Shown: in pieces, positions 17,096 to 26,516 of the stretch
How positions within the stretch are numbered: position 1 is the stretch's first letter
How the letters are laid out: every line of letters begins with the position of its first letter
Source: Marinicella gelatinilytica
GTDB taxonomy: Bacteria > Pseudomonadota > Gammaproteobacteria > Xanthomonadales > Marinicellaceae
DNA: 64,000 nucleotides
Assembly: GCF_026410405.1 (NCBI RefSeq)
Contig: NZ_JAPMLN010000018.1
Location: 1 to 64,000, forward strand
Reading direction: 5' to 3'
Made by a program: the position numbers and the translations under genes
Notes under the pieces: generated by a model
Seen by the model: the letters and a program-made list of their open reading frames with translations, nothing else
Told to the model about the DNA's origin: nothing
The model's database searches: none

Positions 17096-17917
17096 ATGCG
17101 TTGGCTCATCTTTTTAATATGGATGAGCCATGTCACAACATTATGGGCCATTAGCACCGTGCCAAGTTTAATGGACTGTGATGATATGATTTTTGTGGAT
17201 GGTTTTGTATCTGAATCTTGGCCGTCGAATGGCAGCGGCGGGCCGGTCAATACCGGCTTTCGTTCGATATACATTAACAGTCAATTGGGCAATCGAACTT
17301 TTTATTATCACATCCCCTCAAGCTACCAAAGCGGACATGCTATGCCCATCATGTTTTTATTTCATGGTGCTGGTGGTGCTGGAACAGCACCTGCTGGGGC
17401 TAAATATAGCCGAGATATGTGGCTTAACGAGTCTCAAGCCAGTGGTTTTATAATTGTGGCACAGGTTGCTACAGGTTCTCAGGGTGGCTGGATACAGAGT
17501 AATATGGTGCCTATATTGATAAAGATCTTAGATGATATGGAAGCCCGATATAACATTGAAAAGCGCCGTATTTATGCCTGGGGTTACTCAGCCGGAGGTA
17601 ATGTGTTACATGAGTTGGCTTTATACAATGCCGGTGAATTTGCCGGCTATGCAATCAGTGGTGCAGATTTAAGCCATGCGATTAGTGGTGGGGTTTATCC
17701 ATCCACGGCTTCGCGCAAGTTGCCGGTGGTGTTGTCTGTTGGCCAAAGCGACCCACGTTACCCCAGTGTGGTTAATGATTATAATTTGTTTCAACAGCAT
17801 GGTTGGCAAGCGGGTTATAATGTTTGGTTCGATGTTTATTCCGGTGGCCATCACTATTTTCCAAGCGAACCGGCTGCTGTTTGGGATAAACTGTGCATCT
17901 CAACACACATAGACTGA
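17096..17917 (+). CDS. secreted alpha/beta hydrolase, PHB-depolymerase-like
   Basis: A 273-aa exported esterase of the LpqC/poly(3-hydroxybutyrate) depolymerase-like group. A signal peptide covers residues 1-18. The oxyanion region is FLFHGAGGAG (88-97), the nucleophile S165 (WGYSAGGN), the acid probably D219 (GQSDPRY) and the histidine H252 or H253 (SGGHHYFP). Between signal and catalytic domain is a short CDDMIFVDGF motif (28-37). It starts four bases after parC, so probable co-transcription. The substrate cannot be decided from sequence. Confidence 0.75.
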   Translation: MRWLIFLIWMSHVTTLWAISTVPSLMDCDDMIFVDGFVSESWPSNGSGGPVNTGFRSIYINSQLGNRTFYYHIPSSYQSGHAMPIMFLFHGAGGAGTAPAGAKYSRDMWLNESQASGFIIVAQVATGSQGGWIQSNMVPILIKILDDMEARYNIEKRRIYAWGYSAGGNVLHELALYNAGEFAGYAISGADLSHAISGGVYPSTASRKLPVVLSVGQSDPRYPSVVNDYNLFQQHGWQAGYNVWFDVYSGGHHYFPSEPAAVWDKLCISTHID

Positions 17918-17918
17918 T

Positions 17919-18362
17919 ATGACTGAACAAAAACAACTAACCATTGGCTGGAAAGAGTGGGGCGCTTTACCTGAGTTGGGTATTGATCATATTCACATGA
18001 AAACCGATACCGGCGCAAAAACCAGTGCCATTCATACCGTAGATTATGCATTGTATGAAAAACACAATGAAGAATGGGTGCGGTTTGTGGTGGCGCCGAT
18101 TCAAGATGATGATGACACCACCGTTGAGTGTCACTTACCGGTACAAGATAAACGCACAGTCACCAATTCCGGTGGTATTAAAAGCCACCGTATCGTGGTG
18201 GAAACGCTGTTACAAATCGGCAACAGCCAACGTCGCATTGAATTGACTTTGGCTTGTCGCAGAAAAATGAAGTTTCGTATGCTTTTGGGTCGTCAGGCAA
18301 TGTCTGATATATTGGTTAAGCCCGATAAAGCACATCTTATTAAATCAAAACCATTAAGTTAA
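17919..18362 (+). CDS. RimK-associated ATP-dependent zinc protease-like (RimB family)
   Basis: A 147-aa protein of the pfam05618 family (putative ATP-dependent zinc protease, retropepsin-like fold). The active-site-like motif is D30-T31-G32 (MKTDTGAKTSAIHT); a second conserved patch is FRMLLGRQAMSDILVKP near the C terminus. Members typically neighbour rimK, and RimB proteins trim the glutamate tails that RimK adds to ribosomal protein S6. Here rimK follows after 67 bases. The preceding hydrolase stop is one base away. Confidence 0.85.
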   Translation: MTEQKQLTIGWKEWGALPELGIDHIHMKTDTGAKTSAIHTVDYALYEKHNEEWVRFVVAPIQDDDDTTVECHLPVQDKRTVTNSGGIKSHRIVVETLLQIGNSQRRIELTLACRRKMKFRMLLGRQAMSDILVKPDKAHLIKSKPLS

Positions 18363-18429
18363 TCGACGTCTTTTAAAACTTTTTGGCATGATTTATGATT
18401 AATTTAAATTCTTATAAACCGGCATACTT

Positions 18430-19338
18430 ATGAAAATTGCTTTACTATCGCGCAATGCGCGTCTTTATTCCTCTCGCCGTCTGGTTGAGGCTGCTCAAAA
18501 ACGTGGTCATGAAGTACGGGTGGTGGACGCCTTGCGTTGTTATATGAATATTTCCTCTAATAAACCGGTGCTGCATTACCGCGGTGAGGATTTGTTGGAT
18601 TTTGATGCCGTCATTCCACGCATTGGCGCGTCTATTACTTTTTACGGAACAGCCGTACTTCGTCAGTTCGAAATGATGGGTGTTTATCCACTGAACGAAA
18701 GTGTGGCCGTCACTCGATCGCGTGACAAATTACGTTCACTACAGTTGTTATCTCGTAAGGGTATTGGTATGCCAATCACCGGATTTGCTAACTCACCCGA
18801 TGATATTCCTGACCTGATTAAAATGGTTGGCGGCGCGCCTTTGGTGATTAAATTATTAGAAGGCACTCAAGGTATTGGCGTGGTATTGGCCGAGACGAAA
18901 CAAGCCGCAGAGAGCGTTATTGAGGCTTTTTTGGGATTAAACGCCAACATCATGGTCCAAGAGTTTATTAAAGAAGCCGGTGGTGCTGATATTCGCTGTT
19001 TTGTGGTAGGTGGTAAAGTGGTGGCAGCCATGAAACGCCAAGGCGCTGATGGTGAATTCCGCTCTAATTTACACCGTGGCGGCAGCGCTTCGCTGATTAA
19101 ATTACGACCTGAAGAACGGCAAACGGCGGTTCGTGCGGCTAAAATTATGGGGCTCAATGTGGCCGGCGTGGATTTATTGCGTGCGGAACGCGGTCCGGTG
19201 GTGATGGAGGTTAATTCATCACCCGGTTTAGAGGGCATTGAACGCGCCACAGGCAAAGATGTGGCTAACTTAATCATTGAATTTATTGAAAATACGGCGA
19301 AACGACACCGAACCCGAACCAAGGGCAGTAAGGGTTAA
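18430..19338 (+). CDS. rimK: ribosomal protein S6--L-glutamate ligase
   Basis: A 302-aa ATP-grasp ligase that adds glutamates to the C terminus of ribosomal protein S6. Visible blocks are [22 protein letters not shown], the ATP-binding [15 protein letters not shown] (about 138-152), [20 protein letters not shown] and the metal site [15 protein letters not shown]. An extended basic C-terminal tail ([12 protein letters not shown]) follows. Together with the preceding protease-like gene it forms a two-gene S6 modification module. Confidence 0.94.
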   Translation: MKIALLSRNARLYSSRRLVEAAQKRGHEVRVVDALRCYMNISSNKPVLHYRGEDLLDFDAVIPRIGASITFYGTAVLRQFEMMGVYPLNESVAVTRSRDKLRSLQLLSRKGIGMPITGFANSPDDIPDLIKMVGGAPLVIKLLEGTQGIGVVLAETKQAAESVIEAFLGLNANIMVQEFIKEAGGADIRCFVVGGKVVAAMKRQGADGEFRSNLHRGGSASLIKLRPEERQTAVRAAKIMGLNVAGVDLLRAERGPVVMEVNSSPGLEGIERATGKDVANLIIEFIENTAKRHRTRTKGSKG

Positions 19339-19455
19339 TTTCTTAACCCACACCTCGTTCATTGTAGGAGTTGTGAATATCCTCCTGTGCAAATTGATTG
19401 AAAAAAAAGGCTTAAAAAGTTACAATAATTAGTTAATTCATATATGTAGCGCGCT

Positions 19456-20319
19456 ATGAAAATTATTACTGTTCCGGTGGCCAAACGTAAAGAATGTCAT
19501 TATTTATTGGAGACAGCCTTTCAGTTGGCTGATGACTTAGATGCCAATGTATCAGGTCTTCATGTCAGACCGCATCGTGAGGAATCCATTGGTGGTGACT
19601 ACGGTATCATCAGTCCAATCGCCATGAATAACATGTCTCAATGGTACAAAGCTGATTTAGATGATGAATTAGAGAGTCAGGCCGCAGCTGAGTTATTTAA
19701 AGAATACAGTGATAAACATGATTTTACGTTCAAAAAGAGCGCGGCTAAAGACATGGAACAGTCTTCTTTATGGAACGAAATGGTGGGGGATCCGCAAAGC
19801 GTATTTTCTGTTGCCGGTCCTGTGAGTGATATAGTTTTGGTGTCACGACCGAAGAAAAAAAGTAGCGGCCAGGCCAAACAGTTTTTATCAGCCGCTTTAT
19901 TTAACACCGGTCGGCCAGTGTTAATGTTGCCTCAGAAAAAACTGACAAGTGTCGGTAAACGGGTACTGATTGCCTGGAACCAGCAGGATTCAGTGATGCA
20001 AACCATCATCAGTTCAATGGCTTTATTAAAAGAAGCAGATCAAGTCACCATTTTAAGTGCCGGGCCGGATAATCGCGCCAGACCAAAAACCAAACATCTC
20101 CAAGATTATCTAAAGGTTTGGGGAATCGACAGTGACGTAAAATTCACCAAAGGAATTAAAGTCCACGATGAAATTATCGACACCTACACAGCCACAGGCT
20201 CTGATTTGTTGCTCATGGGTGCTTATTCCCGCGGCCGCTTCACCGAGTGGTTTATGGGTGGTTTCACCAAATACATGCTCACTGACAGCACCATACCCAC
20301 CCTGATGCAACATAGCTAA
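19456..20319 (+). CDS. tandem-domain universal stress protein
   Basis: A 287-aa cytoplasmic protein with two UspA-like halves. The second half (about 165-285) has VGKRVLIAWNQQDS, a DLLLMGAYSRGRFTEWFMGGFTKYML stretch in its typical Gly-rich nucleotide-binding form, and the TIPTLMQHS end. The first half lacks a clear G-x2-G-x9-GS motif. Its own transcription unit, closed by a strong terminator at 20347. Confidence 0.85.
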   Translation: MKIITVPVAKRKECHYLLETAFQLADDLDANVSGLHVRPHREESIGGDYGIISPIAMNNMSQWYKADLDDELESQAAAELFKEYSDKHDFTFKKSAAKDMEQSSLWNEMVGDPQSVFSVAGPVSDIVLVSRPKKKSSGQAKQFLSAALFNTGRPVLMLPQKKLTSVGKRVLIAWNQQDSVMQTIISSMALLKEADQVTILSAGPDNRARPKTKHLQDYLKVWGIDSDVKFTKGIKVHDEIIDTYTATGSDLLLMGAYSRGRFTEWFMGGFTKYMLTDSTIPTLMQHS

Positions 20320-20346
20320 TCAGGTCTCGTCAATAAAGACAGCCAA

Positions 20347-20373
20347 AGACGCCCGGCCCGGGCGTCTTTTTTT
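20347..20373 (+). terminator. rho-independent terminator of the stress protein gene
   Basis: A GC-rich stem AGACGCCCGG / CCGGGCGTCT (20347-20356, 20358-20367) runs into seven T residues, 28 bases after the stop codon. Strong intrinsic terminator. Confidence 0.88.
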
Positions 20374-20402
20374 CATTCAGCCATTTTCTAAATATCGGAT
20401 CG

Positions 20403-20431
20403 TAGCGACAAGGCATGCCTTGTCGTTGCTA
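20403..20431. repeat. REP-like palindrome
   Basis: A 20-bp perfect palindrome CGACAAGGCATGCCTTGTCG (20406-20425) with TAG and CTA just outside, between two convergent genes. It is likely an intergenic palindromic repeat. The rest of 20374-20550 shows no gene. Confidence 0.6.
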
Positions 20432-20550
20432 AAATTGAGAATTTATAAAGTGAATCCGTGACAGGTAGTTTTTCTCTGGTCTGAAAGATGGGTGCCCGGG
20501 TCACCAAAAGCAGGGCCCCTTAGGGCAGCCCGAGCACGTCGCGGTGGTTT

Positions 20551-20577
20551 GAGATAAAGACGCCGGAATTGGGCGTC
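20551..20577 (-). terminator. terminator of ppsA
   Basis: Downstream of the ppsA stop on the minus strand, GACGCC pairs with GGCGTC (20572-20577 and 20559-20564), followed by TTTATCT (20551-20558). A short stem with an imperfect T tract. Confidence 0.55.
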
Positions 20578-20587
20578 AATTCTTGGT

Positions 20588-22939
20588 TTATTTCGCCAGT
20601 TTCAGCCAGGTTTCGACCACGGTATCGGGATTTAATGACACGCTTTCGATGCCTTCGTCCATCAGCCATTGGGCTAAATCAGGGTGGTCTGAGGGGCCCT
20701 GGCCGCAGATGCCGATGTATTTGCCGCGTTTTTTACAGGCTTGGATGGCCATGGACAGCATTTTCTTAACCGCCGGATCGCGTTCGTCAAATAAATGCGC
20801 AATCACCCCTGAATCACGATCAAGCCCCAAAGTTAATTGGGTCATGTCGTTGGAGCCAATGGAAAAGCCGTCAAAAATATCTAAAAATTCATCGGCTAAC
20901 AAGGCATTGGAGGGTAATTCACACATCATAATAATTTTTAAGCCATTTTCACCCTGTTTCAGGCCGAATTTGGCCATTAAATCGACCACAGCCTGTCCTT
21001 CTTCCACGGTTCTGACAAACGGTACCATGGCCCAAACATTGGTCAGTCCCATCTCATCACGGATGTATTTTAAGGCTTCACATTCCATTTCAAAACAATC
21101 CACAAAGGAATTATCTAAATAGCGTGAGGCACCTCGAAAACCAAGCATCGGATTTTCTTCATCAGGTTCATAAGCGCTGCCACCGATGAGGTTGGCATAC
21201 TCATTGGATTTAAAATCTGAGAGGCGCACAATGACGGGTTTGGGGTTAAAGGCAGCCGCTAAGGTGGACACCCCTTCGGCCAGACGCTTAACAAAGTATT
21301 CGCGCGGTGAGTTATAGGCCGCAACCATGGGATCGGTGATGGCTTTAACGTCTTCCGGTTGATTGTCATAATCTAACAACACTTTCGGGTGGATGCCGAT
21401 CATGCGGTTAATGATAAATTCTAAGCGCGCTAAGCCAATACCAAAGCCCGGTAAATTCTGAAAATCAAAAGCCCGATCCGGATTACCGATGTTCATCATG
21501 ATTTTTAAGGGGGCTTCGGGCATGTTGGCTAAGTCAGTGGTTTTTATCTCAAAATCTAATAAGCCTTCATAGATATAACCGGTATCTCCTTCACTGCAAG
21601 AAACTGTCACCTCTTGGCCATGCTTTATTTTTTTTGTGGCATCACCACAACCCACAATTGCCGGAATGCCCAGTTCACGGGCAATAATGGCGGCATGACA
21701 GGTGCGGCCGCCACGGTTGGTGACAATGGCGGCGGCTTTTTTCATGATGGGTTCCCAATCCGGGTCAGTCATGTCTGTCACCAAAACATCACCTTCAATG
21801 ACGTCATGCATCTGATCGATGCCTTTGATGACTTTAGCGGTGCCTTGGCCAATCTTTTGACCAATACTGCGGCCTTCAGCCACCACCTTGCTTTTTTCAT
21901 TGAGCTGGTAACGCTCGATTTTTTGACCAGCAGATTCGCGTGATTTAACCGTTTCCGGTCTGGCTTGAACAATGTAGAGCTGACCATTTTTACCGTCTTT
22001 GGCCCATTCAATGTCCATGGGTCGTTGGTAATGTTGCTCAATCATCATGGCTTGTTGTGCCAATTGTTGTGCTTCGGAGTCTGTGATTGAAAATTGTTGT
22101 TGACGGTCGTCGTCAACCGGATCAGTACGTACGCCGGTATCACCATAGGTCATGGTGATGGCTTTGGTACCTAAGTTTCGACGTAAAATAGCGGGTTTGT
22201 TCGCTTTTATACCGGGTTTATAAACATAAAATTCATCGGGGTTGACCGCACCCTGAACCACCATTTCACCCAGTCCGTAGGATGAGGTAATAAACACCAC
22301 ATCATTAAAGCCGGATTCGGTGTCCATGGTGAACATCACACCGCTGGCGGCTAAATCAGAACGCACCATTTGTTGGATGCCCGCTGACAAGGCCACATCA
22401 TCATGGTTAAAGCCATGATGCACGCGGTATGAAATGGCACGGTCATTATAAAGGGAAGCAAACACTTCATGAGTTTTAGCCAGCACATCATCGATACCGG
22501 TAACATTTAAAAACGTTTCTTGTTGGCCGGCAAAAGAAGCATCCGGTAGATCTTCGGCGGTGGCTGATGAACGTACGGCGACACTAAAGCCATCACCCAG
22601 TTCTTGCTGCATGGCTTGATAAGCCTCCGTAATGGCCTGTTGTAATTTGGGCTGGAACGGGGTTTCCATAATCCATGCACGGATATCCTTACCGGCACTT
22701 TGTAATGCCGTTAAATCATCGGTATCCAAATCATTTAATCGCTGATTAATTTTTGTACCTAAGCCTGATTCATTCAAAAAATCCCAAAAGGCTTTTGCGG
22801 TGGTGGCAAAACCACCGGGTACTTGTACCCCTAAAGCCGTTAAATGGGTTATCATTTCACCCAAAGAGGCATTTTTACCGCCTACTTTATCCAAATCCGC
22901 TAAGGTGAGCTGATCCAGTCTAATGATGTAATCTGACAT
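20588..22939 (-). CDS. ppsA: phosphoenolpyruvate synthase
   Basis: A 783-aa pyruvate,water dikinase that makes PEP from pyruvate and ATP for gluconeogenesis. It is collinear with E. coli Pps[11 protein letters not shown] and [19 protein letters not shown] in the ATP domain, the phosphohistidine loop [18 protein letters not shown] near residue 420, and the PEP/pyruvate barrel with [12 protein letters not shown] and [11 protein letters not shown]. The ATG at 22939 is preferred because GGAAAC lies just upstream; an ATG six codons earlier has no such site. Divergent from its regulator ppsR. Confidence 0.95.
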   Translation of the reverse strand: MSDYIIRLDQLTLADLDKVGGKNASLGEMITHLTALGVQVPGGFATTAKAFWDFLNESGLGTKINQRLNDLDTDDLTALQSAGKDIRAWIMETPFQPKLQQAITEAYQAMQQELGDGFSVAVRSSATAEDLPDASFAGQQETFLNVTGIDDVLAKTHEVFASLYNDRAISYRVHHGFNHDDVALSAGIQQMVRSDLAASGVMFTMDTESGFNDVVFITSSYGLGEMVVQGAVNPDEFYVYKPGIKANKPAILRRNLGTKAITMTYGDTGVRTDPVDDDRQQQFSITDSEAQQLAQQAMMIEQHYQRPMDIEWAKDGKNGQLYIVQARPETVKSRESAGQKIERYQLNEKSKVVAEGRSIGQKIGQGTAKVIKGIDQMHDVIEGDVLVTDMTDPDWEPIMKKAAAIVTNRGGRTCHAAIIARELGIPAIVGCGDATKKIKHGQEVTVSCSEGDTGYIYEGLLDFEIKTTDLANMPEAPLKIMMNIGNPDRAFDFQNLPGFGIGLARLEFIINRMIGIHPKVLLDYDNQPEDVKAITDPMVAAYNSPREYFVKRLAEGVSTLAAAFNPKPVIVRLSDFKSNEYANLIGGSAYEPDEENPMLGFRGASRYLDNSFVDCFEMECEALKYIRDEMGLTNVWAMVPFVRTVEEGQAVVDLMAKFGLKQGENGLKIIMMCELPSNALLADEFLDIFDGFSIGSNDMTQLTLGLDRDSGVIAHLFDERDPAVKKMLSMAIQACKKRGKYIGICGQGPSDHPDLAQWLMDEGIESVSLNPDTVVETWLKLAK

Positions 22940-23045
22940 GAAGTTTCCGTTGTGCATAAAAATGGTATATTCTATATGACGCGACCATTAAGCGAAATGG
23001 ATAACCCTTGAATTTAACGAATTTGACTCAAAAACTGCCAAATAT

Positions 23046-23879
23046 ATGAATGAAACCATCCCACAAAAAACCTGCGCCATATTTTATGTCTCTGACGGCA
23101 CGGCGATTACAGCAGAAACCGTTGGCCAAAGTTTAATCACGCAATTCCCCCAAAATATTCAGTTTATCCAAAAACGTATCCCATTTGTGGATAATGAGGC
23201 CAAAGCCCATTTGGCTGCTGATATGATTAGACAAGCCAAGGCAGACTTCCAGCCGTTGGTTATAAATACTGTGGTGGATATCAATTTACGGAAAATCATT
23301 CATGCAGCTGGTGGTTTAAAACTCGACCCTTTTAATCAACTATTAAGGCAAATTGAAGAAAACTTAGGTATTGAGCGAAGTCCGGGTGTCGGTCGGGCTC
23401 ACGGTATGTATGACAGCCATTCTTATAATGCCCGTATTGATGCCACTAATTTTGCATTAGCCCATGATGATGGCATGAATCTTAATTTGGAACAGGCGGA
23501 AGTCATTTTGTTGGGTGTGTCGCGATCAGGTAAAACCCCCACATGTTTATATTTAGCGCTTCATTACGGTATAAAAGCGGCCAACTACCCAATTACAGAT
23601 GAGGACTTGGAAAAAATGCAACTACCTAAAGCCGTGGTAAAGCATAAAGATAAATTATTTGGTTTGACCATTGATTCACATCGTTTATCACAAATTCGGA
23701 ACAGAAGACGACCCGATTCACGTTATGCCAACATTAAAAAATGCCAAAAAGAAATTTCTGATGCTGAAGCCCTATATCACAGATACCGGATTCCTTTTTT
23801 AAACACCACATTAACCTCCATTGAAGAAATTTCCGGCAAAATTTTGTTGGAGCTTAATCTCAATAAACGGATGTTTTAA
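23046..23879 (+). CDS. ppsR: PEP synthase regulatory kinase/phosphorylase
   Basis: A 277-aa bifunctional DUF299 (PPSR) protein. It inactivates PpsA by ADP-dependent phosphorylation and reactivates it by phosphorolysis. Signatures are YVSDGTAITAETVGQSL at the N terminus, RSPGVGRAHGMYD and the P-loop GVSRSGKTPT (157-166). Divergent pairing with ppsA is the E. coli arrangement. Its TAA stop overlaps the ATG of the next gene by one base. Confidence 0.94.
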   Translation: MNETIPQKTCAIFYVSDGTAITAETVGQSLITQFPQNIQFIQKRIPFVDNEAKAHLAADMIRQAKADFQPLVINTVVDINLRKIIHAAGGLKLDPFNQLLRQIEENLGIERSPGVGRAHGMYDSHSYNARIDATNFALAHDDGMNLNLEQAEVILLGVSRSGKTPTCLYLALHYGIKAANYPITDEDLEKMQLPKAVVKHKDKLFGLTIDSHRLSQIRNRRRPDSRYANIKKCQKEISDAEALYHRYRIPFLNTTLTSIEEISGKILLELNLNKRMF

Positions 23880-24388
23880 TGCAAAGGCCTCTATTAAATA
23901 GTCGTTATTGGCGTTACCAACTCTGGGCGCAAAATCAACATATAGGTTTGCAGGACTGGCATGAAGATAATTTTCGCTTGTTAATGCGGTTATTGCCACA
24001 ACGGTTACAACCGGGTGTGGTTTATGTGTCTCAACCTAATAACCAACCAACCCTTCAAGTAACCCGTACTGAAGAATTTAAATACACATCAGAATTACAT
24101 CTGAGTTTGCTGTTTGAAGATGAGTCATCGGACACCATGGTGGTACGGATTTATCATGACATGCACTTAGCTGAATTATGGCAAGCCCATGAGTTCGATC
24201 GTTTATTTCAACAGCTGGGTGGTCGTGCTGATTGTCGCTTAAAAGCGCAACGACGGTATAGTTTAAATTGTTTTTTCAATAAATGGTTAAGGCATGTTAT
24301 GACAAAAGGTTATATGGGATCACCGTGGCAAATGAGTGACCATTTGCATGGGTATAACCCATCGCAATTAGAAAAGAATCATGGATAA
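23879..24388 (+). CDS. DUF1249 family protein (YqiB-like)
   Basis: A 169-aa cytoplasmic protein. The conserved elements are an N-terminal NFRLLMRLLPQ, the central MVVRIYHDMHLAELW and a C-terminal NCFFNKWLRHVMTKGYM; together they match DUF1249 (E. coli YqiB), of unknown function. The family is usually found near nudF and cpdA; here it is coupled to ppsR (TAATG) and overlaps the following methyltransferase by eight bases. Confidence 0.8.
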   Translation: MQRPLLNSRYWRYQLWAQNQHIGLQDWHEDNFRLLMRLLPQRLQPGVVYVSQPNNQPTLQVTRTEEFKYTSELHLSLLFEDESSDTMVVRIYHDMHLAELWQAHEFDRLFQQLGGRADCRLKAQRRYSLNCFFNKWLRHVMTKGYMGSPWQMSDHLHGYNPSQLEKNHG

Positions 24389-25157
24389 ACACGCCTTTTA
24401 CCAACTATCCGTTCAATGCGTTGAAGCCGAAATTGATTTTGTCTCCGAAACTTTTCAGCAACTACGTGGCCGCGATGGCGTGACATTGAGAGAAGATTTT
24501 TGCGGTACGGCACAAACCAGCTGTGAGTGGGTTGAGCGTGACATGGCGCATATCAGTTATGCTGTTGATTTTGATCCGCTGGTTTTGCAATGGGGTGAGC
24601 AAAATAATGTAAAACGATTAACAACAGAACAACAACAACGCATCAAACTACTTAATTCTGACGTGTTAACCGTGAAAACCCCGCCGATGGACATGATATT
24701 GGCGATGAATTTCAGTTATTTTATATTTATGAGTCGTGTTGAAATGCGGCATTATTTTGAAGCAGTTTATCAGTCATTAGTAAGCGATGGTGTGTTTTTT
24801 TTGGATGCTTTTGGTGGTTATGAAGCGGCCAAAGAATTGACCGAAGAGCGAGAATGTGACGGTTTTACTTATATATGGGATCAAGCCTATTTTAATCCAA
24901 TTACTTCAGAAATGCAGTGTTATATCCATTTTGTCACTGATGAAGGTATTCGTATGGATCGGGCTTTTTCATACTATTGGCGATTATGGACCTTGCCGGA
25001 AATTACTGAATTGTTAACAGAAGCGGGCTTTCAACAGGTAGATGTTTATTGGGAAGGTACCGATGAAGACAGCGGGGAGGGTAATAATATCTACACCCCT
25101 ACTCGGCAAGGTACGGCTGATGCTGGTTGGATTTGTTATATTGTGGCGCAAAGATAA
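24381..25157 (+). CDS. class I SAM-dependent methyltransferase
   Basis: A 258-aa Rossmann-fold methyltransferase. The SAM-binding motif I is of the less common LREDFCGTAQTSCEWV type (about 36-51), followed by the acidic residue in YAVDFDPLVLQWG and motif IV DMILAMNFSYFIF. A YYWRLWTLPEITELLTEAGF stretch near the C terminus is typical for small-molecule methyltransferases. The substrate is unknown. Third gene of a tightly overlapping ppsR-DUF1249-methyltransferase unit. Confidence 0.78.
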   Translation: MDKHAFYQLSVQCVEAEIDFVSETFQQLRGRDGVTLREDFCGTAQTSCEWVERDMAHISYAVDFDPLVLQWGEQNNVKRLTTEQQQRIKLLNSDVLTVKTPPMDMILAMNFSYFIFMSRVEMRHYFEAVYQSLVSDGVFFLDAFGGYEAAKELTEERECDGFTYIWDQAYFNPITSEMQCYIHFVTDEGIRMDRAFSYYWRLWTLPEITELLTEAGFQQVDVYWEGTDEDSGEGNNIYTPTRQGTADAGWICYIVAQR

Positions 25158-25162
25158 TCAGC

Positions 25163-25534
25163 TTAGGATTTCTTTGCTGATAGGGATTTAATGTCGCTGC
25201 GCAAGGCATCTTTTTTCGATAAATTCATTTCGATGGTGCGCTTTAAAATGGCAAAACTATCCATGTCAATTTGGGTCCATTCAGCCCCAAATGAATCGTC
25301 GCGAACGTGAACTGCACGAATGTTCATGATAATAGAGGGTGAGTTTTCTAAAGGGATTTGTAAGCGAAATATATCGCCCATTTTAACAACATAATCATCA
25401 GGACATGCCAATAGAACGCCTTTCAGGGATATGTCATGGATATGCGATTGCCAACAGGATACGCCTGAGTATAACGTCACTTCTTTTGATAAAGCAATGC
25501 GGGTGAATTGACGTTTTTCTGAATAATCAGTCAT
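25163..25534 (-). CDS. PilZ-domain cyclic-di-GMP-binding protein
   Basis: A 123-aa single-domain PilZ protein. Both c-di-GMP contact motifs are intact: R8xxxR12 (KRQFTRI) and D34-I-S-L-K-G39. Probably a receiver that acts on motility or surface functions by protein contact. It is convergent with the methyltransferase gene, with only five bases between the stops. Its partner cannot be inferred. The 138 bases upstream (25535-25672) carry no gene. Confidence 0.85.
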   Translation of the reverse strand: MTDYSEKRQFTRIALSKEVTLYSGVSCWQSHIHDISLKGVLLACPDDYVVKMGDIFRLQIPLENSPSIIMNIRAVHVRDDSFGAEWTQIDMDSFAILKRTIEMNLSKKDALRSDIKSLSAKKS

Positions 25535-25672
25535 TATGCTGAAGTAGGTGGTTACTTAAAATCGGCTATTGTACTGGTATTAAGCCCAAAGTTTTAGACA
25601 ATTCTTGTTCGATATATATCTGTTAGATATTAAAGGTAGTTATTAATGAAAACTGTGACGAAGTTAGAAAAT

Positions 25673-26461
25673 CTAATCAGTTAACAGCTTAGTTAAAGCA
25701 ACATAATCTTTAGGGTCAGCCGGTATTAATTGTTCAGCGTTAAGCTCGGTTAAAATCAGATAGGCTTCGTCACTGTTGGTAATTTCGTTTAAGGCATTGA
25801 TCACCGATGATTTTATGTCTGAGTTGACGGTTGGCGACACTAAAAATATTTGTCCCGGGAATGGTTCGCTTTCTTTTAAGACCATCAAATTAGGGTATAG
25901 CCGATAAAGGTATTCGGGAATAATGGCTGCTTCAGCTTCTCCTGAAAACACTTGGTTTATGACATCTTTCCATGACAAGGCAGTCACTACTTTTTGCGGT
26001 TGAATGAATAAATCCGTAAACCATTGGTCATACAGTAAAGAACCAATGTTAGGGCTGGGAAAGGTGATAACACGTTTACCGACCAGCTGTTTGTTAATGT
26101 CTTCGTTGGCGACGAGATTCTGGTTGGTGACTAAATAATAACGCTGATCTGCGGCAACTCGCAGAATGGGTTCATAATTTTTCTCAGTGATTCGGTATGC
26201 GGCCACATGAGGGGCATCTAAGGTAAAATCCGGGTTGTCTAATTGTGCATCACGCCAGTAGAAATAATAATTGTCCGAAGAATTTATCTGTACATTGTAT
26301 CCGGTTTTTTTAGCCAACCAATCCGCCAAAGGTTGATAGACAAACTCCGCTTGTTGTGGCGGATAAATGGCTTCTACCGTCAAATCGATTGTTTGGCTTA
26401 GACCTTGAAAAGAGCACAATATAAGGATCAAGGTCATGATACTTTGTTTTGTTTTTGACAT
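25673..26461 (-). CDS. PhnD/SsuA/transferrin-type periplasmic substrate-binding protein
   Basis: A 262-aa exported protein (signal peptide about residues 1-23). It has the PhnD-like layout: VEAIYPPQQAEFVYQPLADWLAKKTG, VGKRVITFPSPNIGSLLYDQWF and NQVFSGEAEAAIIPEYLY. Such stand-alone proteins occur as ABC transporter receptors or as sensor domains. No ABC permease or ATPase gene is adjacent, so its ligand and partner are unknown. Confidence 0.75.
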   Translation of the reverse strand: MSKTKQSIMTLILILCSFQGLSQTIDLTVEAIYPPQQAEFVYQPLADWLAKKTGYNVQINSSDNYYFYWRDAQLDNPDFTLDAPHVAAYRITEKNYEPILRVAADQRYYLVTNQNLVANEDINKQLVGKRVITFPSPNIGSLLYDQWFTDLFIQPQKVVTALSWKDVINQVFSGEAEAAIIPEYLYRLYPNLMVLKESEPFPGQIFLVSPTVNSDIKSSVINALNEITNSDEAYLILTELNAEQLIPADPKDYVALTKLLTD

Positions 26462-26516
26462 GCAAATGCTCCAAGCAGACCAATAGATAGCAATTATATT
26501 ACCATATTTGATACAT

